From an uncultured Clostridium sp. (GTDB taxonomy: Bacteria > Bacillota > Clostridia > TANB77 > CAG-508): 5,491 nt of DNA. The stretch's first letter is position 1, and each line of letters starts with the position of its first letter. Below, one piece after another: positions 1 to 5,491 of this stretch. The position numbers and the translations under genes were made by a program. The notes under the pieces are model-generated. The model searched no databases and had not been told where the DNA came from. It worked only from the letters and a program-made list of their open reading frames with translations. The stretch spans positions 1-5,491 of the forward strand of contig USQP01000065.1 of NCBI GenBank assembly GCA_900556945.1. The letters are read 5' to 3'.

Positions 1-45
1 GATTACTACGCGTCTCGTGGGCTCGGAGATGTGTATAAGAGACAG
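1..45 (-). other. Untrimmed Nextera i7 adapter (artefact)
   Basis: This is synthetic sequence, not genome. Positions 27-45 are the 19-bp Tn5 mosaic end AGATGTGTATAAGAGACAG. Positions 12-26 are the Nextera read-2 adapter stem, 4-11 are an 8-nt index (TACTACGC), and 1-3 are the end of the P7 primer (GAT). The same sequence recurs inverted at 5446-5491. Read in the minus direction it adds the peptide LLYTSPSPRDA to any open frame, a known adapter-derived artefact in predicted proteins. The index matches my memory of Nextera XT N719 (GCGTAGTA). Confidence 0.98.
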
Positions 46-338
46 GTATAATCTGTTCCACTTTTGCTAGTTATAGTTTTAGTATCATTCTCTTCAGATA
101 TTGATATTACTGGCGATATCTCCACAAGAACACGAATTCCAAGTTCAAAATATCTAGAACCACTAGATTCCATTCTATTATTATTCAATTTACAATTCAA
201 AGAATACGACCCCATTGAAGGTGGAATCCAATAATAAGCATTTGTTTCAATTAAAGATTCATATTTTGTATCATAAATTGAGTGAAATACATTATATTCA
301 CTTGAATCTGCGTTTGTTATTCCGTTTATATTTACCAT
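46..338 (-). CDS. C-terminal part of prepilin-like protein, shifted frame, cut by contig end
   Basis: This open frame directly continues the prepilin-like gene at 298-1251 but lies one base out of frame with it. About 98 residues are genuine; beyond position 46 the frame enters adapter. It includes the stretch NAYYWIPPSMGSYS and then YFELGIRVLVEISP. In related clostridial prepilin-like proteins, as I recall them, a 'YW(L/I)' motif followed some 25-30 residues later by 'FG(V/I)RPVVSL'-type text closes the C-terminal domain, so these residues belong to the same protein. The ATG at 338 has no convincing ribosome binding site and sits inside the break, so I treat it as an internal codon and not a start. 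The true C-terminus is missing. Confidence 0.7.
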
Positions 339-1251
339 ACCATAAATCTAAATCACTTTTCGTTAATGCTTTTGCACTACTTGCACCATATGCTTTATTT
401 ACATACATACTCCAATCTCTAACTATATAATTAGACTCTAAATCTAAATCTGTGGCTGATTCATTTATATTTCCTGTTAATATATATTCACTGATATAAC
501 CATCATTTTGTCCGCCTCTATGTTGATATGCTTCTGGAAAACCTGCAGATATCAAAGTTAGGGTACCATCATCAGAAACATCAAATACTCTCCATCCCAT
601 TATATCTGACTTTGTTCCATCACTTTTAGTTTCTTGTATAAATGAAGCAGAACTTTTATAGCTATAGGCTAATGCATTTTCATCTCTGCTTGCCCCTACT
701 GTAAATCCCATAAACTGATAATTATTACCTGAAGTACTAGCCTTTCCTGTAGCATCAATAGAATTTATTTCTTCATCTGTCCATGTTCCAGCTTTATAAT
801 TTATAAAATCACCTATATGCATTTTTCCTTCTATTTTCCCTGTTGGATCAAACATATCTGATACTGTATTTCTTATTATTCCAGTAAAACCATCCTCTTT
901 TATTTTTATATTATAACCATCTACAACAACTACTATCGGGAAACTATCTTTTGTTATTGGACTAGGTGTCTGAGAAGTTTTCCCTTCTATTTCATTTAAA
1001 TTTTTTTCTAATGCTTTATAATCTAATCCTCCATTTTGACCATAGCTTGCTAATACTGCTATTTTTACTTTTTCTTCTGCTCCTGCTTTTGTTGTTTCTG
1101 TTTTCGCATTATTTGCATGAGTTAATATTCCATTATCTCCTGTTAATGTAGCAATTGTTACTCCTGCTAAAATTAAAAGCACAATAATGGTTACAACAAG
1201 TGCAATAAGCGTTATACCTTTTTCTTCTTTTTTTGTTGTTTCTACTTTCAT
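298..1251 (-). CDS. Prepilin-like protein with N-terminal type IV pilin segment (frameshifted)
   Basis: Function is unknown; the protein is probably exported and anchored through a prepilin-type N-terminus, as in type IV pilus or type II secretion pseudopilins. Residues 1-12 form a charged leader ending KKEEKG, and cleavage would fall after Gly12. Residues 13-37 are one hydrophobic helix (ITLIALVVTIIVLLILAG), followed by TGDNGIL and an Ala/Lys/Glu-rich helix to about residue 70. A Thr/Ser/Pro linker near 91-100 leads to a large C-terminal domain containing GWRVFDVSDDGTLTLISAG (219-237). Position +5 of the mature protein is Ala17, not the usual Glu. The start is fixed by AAGGAGG five bases upstream. 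The frame closes at residue 317 after an unlikely tail (KYKRNNKRRFK), while the domain continues in another frame at 46-338. The restored protein would exceed 400 residues. No prepilin peptidase or pilus ATPase is in view. Confidence 0.82.
   Translation of the reverse strand: MKVETTKKEEKGITLIALVVTIIVLLILAGVTIATLTGDNGILTHANNAKTETTKAGAEEKVKIAVLASYGQNGGLDYKALEKNLNEIEGKTSQTPSPITKDSFPIVVVVDGYNIKIKEDGFTGIIRNTVSDMFDPTGKIEGKMHIGDFINYKAGTWTDEEINSIDATGKASTSGNNYQFMGFTVGASRDENALAYSYKSSASFIQETKSDGTKSDIMGWRVFDVSDDGTLTLISAGFPEAYQHRGGQNDGYISEYILTGNINESATDLDLESNYIVRDWSMYVNKAYGASSAKALTKSDLDLWYGKYKRNNKRRFK
334..343 (-). other. Frameshift site with ATGGT tandem pair in prepilin-like gene
   Basis: On the coding strand, TGG TAT GGT AAA leaves the domain frame, whereas T-ATG-GTA-AAT enters the continuing frame at 46-338. 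The break coincides with two adjacent ATGGT units. A third unit would join the frames as LDLWYGMVNINGIT; removing one base would also join them, as LDLWMVNINGIT. Losing one unit would not restore the frame. The site is about 290 bases from the contig end, so an assembly or sequencing error is possible. Confidence 0.65.
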
Positions 1252-1256
1252 GCTCT

Positions 1257-1263
1257 CCTCCTT
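1257..1263 (-). promoter_or_regulatory. Ribosome binding site of prepilin-like gene
   Basis: AAGGAGG on the minus strand, five bases before the ATG at 1251. This is a full match to the Firmicute consensus and fixes the start codon. Confidence 0.85.
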
Positions 1264-1308
1264 TGTATGCTATTTTTTCCATAATTATCTTTGCTATTCT
1301 TCTTTTTT

Positions 1309-1337
1309 ATTATATAAAACGCATATATCATTGTCAA
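1309..1337 (-). promoter_or_regulatory. Consensus sigma-A promoter of prepilin-like gene
   Basis: On the minus strand, TTGACA (1332-1337) is followed by exactly 17 bases and TATAAT (1309-1314). Both hexamers match the housekeeping sigma-70/sigma-A consensus perfectly. Transcription would begin near 1301-1303, giving a leader of about 50 nt before the ATG at 1251. The -35 box lies inside the left arm of the palindrome at 1330-1358, so a bound protein would block polymerase. A perfect promoter under an operator fits a gene that is strong by default and silenced by a repressor; that last step is inference. Confidence 0.8.
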
Positions 1338-1358
1338 TGATAATTTATCATTTTCAAT
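1330..1358. promoter_or_regulatory. Palindromic operator candidate between divergent genes
   Basis: A 29-bp inverted repeat is centred on T1344. The inner arms AATGATAA (1336-1343) and TTATCATT (1345-1352) are perfect; two mismatched positions follow, then ATTG (1330-1333) pairs with CAAT (1355-1358). It covers the -35 box of the prepilin promoter and ends 16 bases before the candidate -35 of the XRE gene. It is a plausible binding site for the adjacent XRE protein. The core resembles Fur-family boxes in composition, but its half-site spacing (6-1-6) differs from the standard 7-1-7 form. Confidence 0.6.
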
Positions 1359-1374
1359 CTATTGTTTTTTTATC

Positions 1375-1402
1375 TTGAAAATCAGAAAATAATTTATATT
1401 AT
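1375..1402 (+). promoter_or_regulatory. Candidate promoter of XRE regulator gene
   Basis: TTGAAA (1375-1380), a 16-base spacer and TATTAT (1397-1402) precede the XRE gene, leaving about 41 bases to its ATG. Each hexamer has mismatches to consensus, so this promoter is weaker than the divergent one. TTGAAAA at 1375-1381 also forms a 7-bp inverted repeat with TTTTCAA at 1351-1357, which could be a second half-site; in DNA this AT-rich that may be chance. Confidence 0.4.
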
Positions 1403-1430
1403 GCTTAATATAGCACAAAGTATTTATATA

Positions 1431-1437
1431 AAGGAGG
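1431..1437 (+). promoter_or_regulatory. Ribosome binding site of XRE regulator gene
   Basis: AAGGAGG ends six bases before the ATG at 1444. It is a full consensus match and supports that start codon. Confidence 0.85.
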
Positions 1438-1443
1438 CTATTT

Positions 1444-1719
1444 ATGGAAAACATTCAGTCCTCAGAATTGTTTAAAATAATTGGAAAGAATATTAAATAT
1501 TATAGAAAATTATATAATTTAGAAAAAGGTAAAATGACACAAGAAAGACTAGCTGAATTAGCAGATGTCTCTATTGCTTTAATAGGTAATTTAGAAAGTG
1601 AAAAAATCAAACAAGGTCTTAGTGTTTTTACTTTGTGGAAAATTAGTAAAGCTTTGGAAATTCCTATTGAAAAATTATTCGATGGAATAGATAATAATCA
1701 TCATTCTTTGCAAGCATAA
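1444..1719 (+). CDS. XRE-family helix-turn-helix transcriptional regulator
   Basis: A small cytoplasmic DNA-binding protein of 91 residues, consisting of a single Cro/CI-type (HTH_3) domain without a sensor domain. Helix 1 is about residues 9-25 (FKIIGKNIKYYRKLY). Helix 2 is TQERLAELA (32-40), and the turn and recognition helix follow as DVSIALIGNLESE (41-53). FTLWKISKALEIPIEKLF (62-79) forms the closing helices typical of the family. The NLEKGK stretch between helices 1 and 2 is slightly longer than in minimal members. Proteins of this type often bind as dimers to palindromes near their own gene. The gene is divergent from the prepilin-like gene across 192 bases holding a 29-bp palindrome, so repression of that gene, autoregulation, or both is plausible but not shown. 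Downstream it meets smc tail to tail, with a terminator between. Confidence 0.92.
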   Translation: MENIQSSELFKIIGKNIKYYRKLYNLEKGKMTQERLAELADVSIALIGNLESEKIKQGLSVFTLWKISKALEIPIEKLFDGIDNNHHSLQA

Positions 1720-1723
1720 AGTC

Positions 1724-1771
1724 AAAAAACAAGATAAAATCTATAAAATATAGAATTTTATCTTGTTTTTT
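1724..1771. terminator. Bidirectional A/T-type intrinsic terminator
   Basis: AAAAAACAAGATAAAAT pairs with ATTTTATCTTGTTTTTT across a 17-bp stem. After a one-base bulge, a further CTATA/TATAG stem is capped by an AAA loop. The T6 run (1766-1771) serves transcripts from the XRE gene, and the A6 run (1724-1729) becomes a U run for smc transcripts from the other side. The position between two convergent stop codons fits. The stem is GC-poor, but the length and flanking tracts are convincing. Confidence 0.82.
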
Positions 1772-1813
1772 ACTAATTTCGGATAGTTTAGATATATCCC
1801 AAAATCAACAAAA

Positions 1814-1842
1814 TTTCCAAAAGGAAACGTCCCCAATTGGAC
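1814..1842. repeat. Small double-hairpin element (GGGGACGTTTCC type)
   Basis: Two short hairpins sit side by side: TTTCC-AAAA-GGAAA (1814-1827) and GTCC-CCAATT-GGAC (1829-1842). The second begins 3 bases beyond the smc stop codon. The segment contains the GGGGACGTTTCC string on the minus strand and is richer in G+C than the surrounding spacer. From memory, similar 'GGGGACGGTTC' strings recur in intergenic regions of many clostridial genomes. Only one copy is visible here, so calling it a dispersed repeat is inference. Confidence 0.35.
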
Positions 1843-1844
1843 AC

Positions 1845-4800
1845 TTATTTTAATTTCATAGATAACAATTTGGATATTCCATTCTCTTCCATTGTTACTC
1901 CATATACAGTATCTGCTACTTCCATCGTTCCTTTTCTATGAGTTATGATTAAAAATTGTGTATCTTTAGAGAATTTTTTTAAATATTCTGCAAAACGATA
2001 AACATTTACATCATCTAAAGCTGCTTCTATTTCGTCTAATACGCAAAATGGTGCTGGATTTATCTTTAAGATAGCAAATAATAATGCAATTGCTGTAAAA
2101 GCTTTCTCTCCTCCTGATAATAACATCATATTTTGTAATTTTTTCCCTGGTGGTTGTACGGTAATTTCAATTCCACATTCTAATATGTTTTCCTCATCTT
2201 CTAACGTCAAGGATGCATTTCCTCCACCAAATAGTTCTTTAAATACTTCGGCAAAATTTCTATTAATAATCTCAAACTGTACCTTGAATTGTTCCTTCAT
2301 TGTAGCTGTCATATCATTAATAATCTTTCTTAACTTTGTCATCGTATCTTCTAAGTCTACTCTTTGTTCACACATAAAGTCGTATCTTTCTCTCATTGTT
2401 TTATATTCTTCAATTGAGTCAATATTAACACTACCTAATTCTCGTAAATCTTTCCTTAAATTATTTACTTTCTTTTGCGTTAATGCCACATTTTCTGGTT
2501 TCTTATATTCTTTTATGGTATTGGGTGTCAATTCATATTCTTCCCACATTTTATTAATAATGCTATTTATATCATCTTCTATTTTTGTCTTTTTTACATC
2601 AATCTTAACAATTTGAGCTTTTAAGTCTTCAATTATTTTGAATTTGGCTGTCATTTCCTCTTCTTGTATCTTTAATTTTTCGCTTTTTTCTACTCTTTGT
2701 GTTTTTAATTCTTCAACTTTTAAACTACTATTTTTAACTTCTTCTTTAATTGCTTCTATTTTTTCTTGTATCTCTTCAATGGATTGATTTAAATTCAAAT
2801 TGTCTTGCTCCATTTGTTCCATTTGTTTTTGTTTGTTTTCTATGCTTTTATTCATATTTTTAGCTTCTAAATTGATTCTTTCTTGTATTTCTTGAATGGA
2901 TGCCTCACTTTCGTCAAAAGAAGATACTGATATTTTTAAATTTGTAATATCAAAATTTAAATCATCTACCTGTTTTTGGTTATCTTTATTTAAGTCAGCA
3001 AATTCACTAATCATTTTGTTTAATTTTTCTGTTTCTTCTGTTAGTCTTTTCATTTCTTCTTGTATTTTTTGTTTGTTTAAAATCGTTTGTTCTTTTTCTT
3101 TTTCCAAATTTGCTTGTTCTTCTTTTAATTTATTTAATCTTTCTTCTATTTTAGCAATATTTTCTTCTATTGAAACTAATTTCTGTTTTTCTGTTGCATA
3201 GGTGATATCTATTTCTTGTAATTCTTTTTCTAAACTAGTTGCACCTTCCAAAATATCTTCTACGGATTGTTCATAATGTTGTTTTTCTTTTTCTAATTCC
3301 TCTATTTTATTTTTTAACTTTTTAGTTTCTTTTTCTAATTTTTCAATTTCTCTTCCTCTACCTAAAATATTAACTGTTTTCTTTGCAACAGAGCCACCAG
3401 TAATTGCCCCGGATGGGTTGATAACGTCTCCTTCAACGGTTATGATTCGAAAAGAATATCCATTTTGTTTTGCTACCTTAATTGCTGTTTCCATATTTTC
3501 TACAATAACTGTTCTTCCTAATAAATTTAACACAATTTGTTCATATTTTTTGTTAAACTTAACTAAATCTGATGCAATTCCTATTACACCTTTTTCCTGT
3601 CCTTTTATCCTATCTAACTTTCTTCCTTTAACAGATGTGATTGGTAAAAAAGATGCTCTTCCTAAATTATTTTTCCTTAAATGCTCTACTAATTTTTTCG
3701 CATCTTCTTCTGTATCTGTTACAATATTTTGTAGGCTCACTCCTAAACACATTTCTATTGCTGTTTGATATTCTTCAGGGACTTCTATAATATTAGCTAG
3801 AACGCCATGCATACCTTTTCCAAGCTCTTTTATACTTTCACAATCTTTTAATAGCGACTTTACACTCCTAATATATCCTTCTTTTTCTTTTTCTGTTTCG
3901 ATTAAAAATTTTAATTTTGATTCTTTCATTCTCATTTCATTTTGATATCGATTTATATCATTTTCATAAGTTTTAATTTTTCTATCGGTTTCTTCTCTTT
4001 TTTGATTTATTTCTTCTAAACTCGTTACAATTTTATTCCTTTTTGAATCAATTTCATAAAATCCTTTTGCTATTTCTTCTTTTTGCAATCTTGTGCTATC
4101 TAATTCTGAAATATGAGAGGTAATTTCATTTTTTATTTGCTTTTGTCTTTTTTCATAATTATCAAAATTAATATCTTGACTATTTACCTCTGATTGCAAT
4201 TCATATTTTTTGTCTATATTTGCTTCTACCTGTGCTTTATATCCTTCCATTTCTAGTTCTTTGCTTGATAGTTTCTTGGTTATATTAGCTAGTTCTTCTT
4301 GCTTTTGTTTTAATTCCTTTTCAAACTTTTCTTTGTTTTGTTTCAAGTTTTCTTTCTTTTCTTGTTTCTGCTCCATTTCTTCATGTAATTCTTGTAGTCT
4401 CGTTTTGGATTCTTCGATTTCTTTTGCATATCTTTGTTTGTTTTCTTTGTTGTTTGAAATTCTAGTATTTGCCACATTAATATCTGAATTTAGCATTTCA
4501 ATTTCTTTTTGACTTTCAAAACCGATATTAGACATATCTTCTATTTTTAGGGTAATATCATCAATCTCTGATTTTAGTTCTTCTTTCAGCTGTTTAATTC
4601 TTTCTAGTCTTCCCTCTTCATCCTTACATTGACTCGTATAAATTTCTTCATCTTTTACAATTTCTTCGAGATTTGTTTTATATTTTTCTATATTATAAAT
4701 AAATAACCCTATCTCAATACTTTTTAATTCTTCTCGTAAATCTAGATATTTTTTTGCCTTTTCTGCTTGCATTTTTAACGGCTCGATATTTGTTTCTATT

Positions 4801-5391
4801 TCTGCTAAAATATCGTTGATTCTAAGCAAATTTAATTTAGTTCTCTCTAACTTTTTTTCGGATTCTTGTTTTCTAGCTCTATATTTTACGATTCCAGCTG
4901 CTTCTTCGAATATATTTCTTCTATCTTCTGATTTATTGCTTAGAATTTCATCTATTTTTCCTTGTCCGATAATAGAATATCCATCTTTTCCAATTCCTGT
5001 ATCCATAAATAGCTCTAACACATCTTTTAATCTACAAGGCACTTTATTAATATAATATCCTGTTTCTCCGCTTCTGTAAATTTTTCTTGTTACCGTTACT
5101 TCTGTATATTCAATTGGTAAACCTCCGTCAGTATTATCAAACACTAAAGAAGCCTCTGCAAATCCTAGAGACTTTCTATTTTGTGTTCCAGCAAATATAA
5201 TATCCAAAGATTTTGTTCCCCTTAAGGATTTCATACTTTGCTCTCCGAAGTACCCATCTTATACTATCTGATATATTGCTTTTTCCAGATCCATTCGGTC
5301 CAATTACACTTGTAATTCCTGGCATAAATTCTAATACAGTTTTATCTGCAAAGGATTTAAATCCTTGTAATTCTAGTCTTTTTAAATACAT
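1845..5391 (-). CDS. smc: Chromosome segregation ATPase SMC (one-base frameshift near N-terminus)
   Basis: SMC forms a ring-shaped homodimer that, with ScpA and ScpB, compacts and separates sister chromosomes using ATP. Restoring the frame gives 1,181 residues, close to the roughly 1,186 of Bacillus SMC. The N-terminal half of the ATPase head has Walker A GPNGSGKS (31-38) and Q-loop text GYSIIGQGKIDEIL (about 137-150). Charged coiled coil runs from about 170 to 515, the hinge from about 525 to 667 (ending NPSGAITGGS), and coiled coil again to about 1020. The C-terminal head has signature LSGGEK (1091-1096), Walker B PFCVLDE (about 1114-1120), a D-loop ALDD, and H-loop His in THRKG (about 1151). 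The start at 5391 gives the standard MYLKRLELQGFKSF opening and has an AAAAGGTG binding site. An extra base near 5247 splits RWVL from GEQS. If real, the product would stop at 71 residues. All catalytic motifs are intact on either side of the break. Confidence 0.96.
5246..5250 (-). other. smc: Single-base insertion (frameshift) in smc
   Basis: Read on the minus strand, CTT-C-GGA-GAG-CAA-AGT-ATG encodes L-(extra C)-G-E-Q-S-M. The near-universal SMC text RWVLGEQS is recovered by dropping one base, most simply C at 5247. Left unrepaired, the N-terminal frame runs on to a stop at 5176-5178 after 71 residues. The site is about 200 bases from the contig end. Confidence 0.85.
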
Positions 5392-5445
5392 TTATTATCA
5401 CCTTTTGTTTTTTCTTCTCTATTTATGTAGTTTATACTATTTTTT
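5382..5445 (-). CDS. Possible 3' end of an upstream gene overlapping smc start
   Basis: One of the three minus frames is open across the real sequence upstream of smc. It encodes about 20 hydrophilic residues (from KNSINYINREEK on) and ends at TAA 5384-5382, overlapping the smc start by about ten bases. Short overlaps of this kind are common in operons, and smc often follows rnc in Firmicutes. A random open run of this length is also quite likely, and the residues are not diagnostic. The other two frames contain stops. Confidence 0.2.
5399..5406 (-). promoter_or_regulatory. Ribosome binding site of smc
   Basis: AAAAGGTG on the minus strand, seven bases before the ATG at 5391, is close to the AAAGGAGG consensus with one mismatch. 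It supports the 5391 start. I see no clear promoter in the 54 bases of genuine sequence upstream, which fits smc being read through from an upstream gene outside the window. Confidence 0.6.
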
Positions 5446-5491
5446 CTGTCTCTTATACACATCTCCGAGCCCACGAGACGCGTAGTAATCT
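5446..5491 (+). other. Untrimmed Nextera i7 adapter (artefact)
   Basis: Synthetic sequence: the reverse mosaic end CTGTCTCTTATACACATCT (5446-5464), adapter stem (5465-5479), index GCGTAGTA (5480-5487) and the first four bases of P7 (ATCT). It is the inverted copy of positions 1-45. Open frames running through it on the plus strand gain LLYTSPSPRDA, which is not natural protein. Confidence 0.98.

Noticed and set aside
338..338. Independent gene start at the ATG at 338
   Set aside because: No convincing ribosome binding site precedes it, and its protein text continues the C-terminal domain of the upstream prepilin-like frame.
966..1151. Plus-strand Leu/Phe-rich small membrane protein
   Set aside because: It is antisense to the N-terminal half of the prepilin-like gene; its hydrophobicity comes from complementing Lys/Glu/Ala codons.
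1336..1352. Fur or PerR box in the divergent promoter region
   Set aside because: The core TGATAA-T-TTATCA has one base less per half-site than the 7-1-7 Fur-family consensus, and nothing nearby concerns iron or peroxide. Kept only as a generic operator candidate.
2185..5055. Several plus-strand open frames of 79-143 codons within smc
   Set aside because: They are antisense shadows of the long Lys/Glu-rich coiled-coil gene, rich in Ser/Phe/Leu, without ribosome binding sites or family resemblance.
1845..5234. smc starting at the ATG at 5234, with GGAGAG six bases upstream as binding site
   Set aside because: That product would lack Walker A and the first 52 conserved residues, which are intact upstream in the shifted frame. 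The GGAGAG bases are the Gly-Glu codons of RWVLGEQS.
5213..5485. 90-residue plus-strand open frame at the right end
   Set aside because: It is antisense to the start of smc and its last residues are adapter translation (LLYTSPSPRDA).
1..5491. Terminal inverted repeats of a composite or Tn5-like transposon enclosing the whole window
   Set aside because: The repeats include a Nextera adapter stem, an 8-nt index and P7 bases outside the mosaic end, and no transposase lies between them.

Overview
The window is a short contig from an AT-rich, low-GC Gram-positive bacterium, most likely an uncultured Clostridia-type Firmicute. The grounds are the strong A/T bias, AAGGAGG ribosome binding sites, a textbook TTGACA-N17-TATAAT promoter, a Firmicute-type SMC protein, and a prepilin-like protein of a kind I associate with gut Clostridia. 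No rRNA or other marker allows a finer placement.

The two ends are not biological. Positions 1-45 and 5446-5491 are inverted copies of an Illumina Nextera i7 adapter (Tn5 mosaic end, read-2 adapter, 8-nt index, edge of P7). Real sequence runs from about 46 to 5445, and both outer genes or operons are cut there.

Layout: (1) 46-1251, minus strand, holds a prepilin-like surface or secreted protein. It is cut by the contig end and interrupted by a frameshift near 334-343. (2) 1252-1443 is a divergent regulatory region. It has a perfect consensus promoter for the prepilin gene, a palindrome over that promoter's -35 box, and a weaker promoter facing the other way. (3) 1444-1719, plus strand, encodes a 91-aa XRE-family DNA-binding protein. 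(4) 1720-1844 lies between convergent genes and contains an A/T-type bidirectional terminator and a small GGGGACGTTTCC-type hairpin element. (5) 1845-5391, minus strand, is smc, the chromosome condensation ATPase, full length (1,181 aa) except for a single extra base just after Walker A. (6) 5392-5445 is the smc leader and possibly the last codons of an upstream gene.

The smc gene is housekeeping and looks unrelated to the other two genes. The XRE gene and the prepilin gene are divergent around one palindrome, so a local regulator-target pair is a reasonable hypothesis. I see no clear undescribed system. The main points are the two frameshifts (each a few hundred bases or less from a contig end, so assembly error must be excluded first), the operator/promoter arrangement, and the atypical prepilin.
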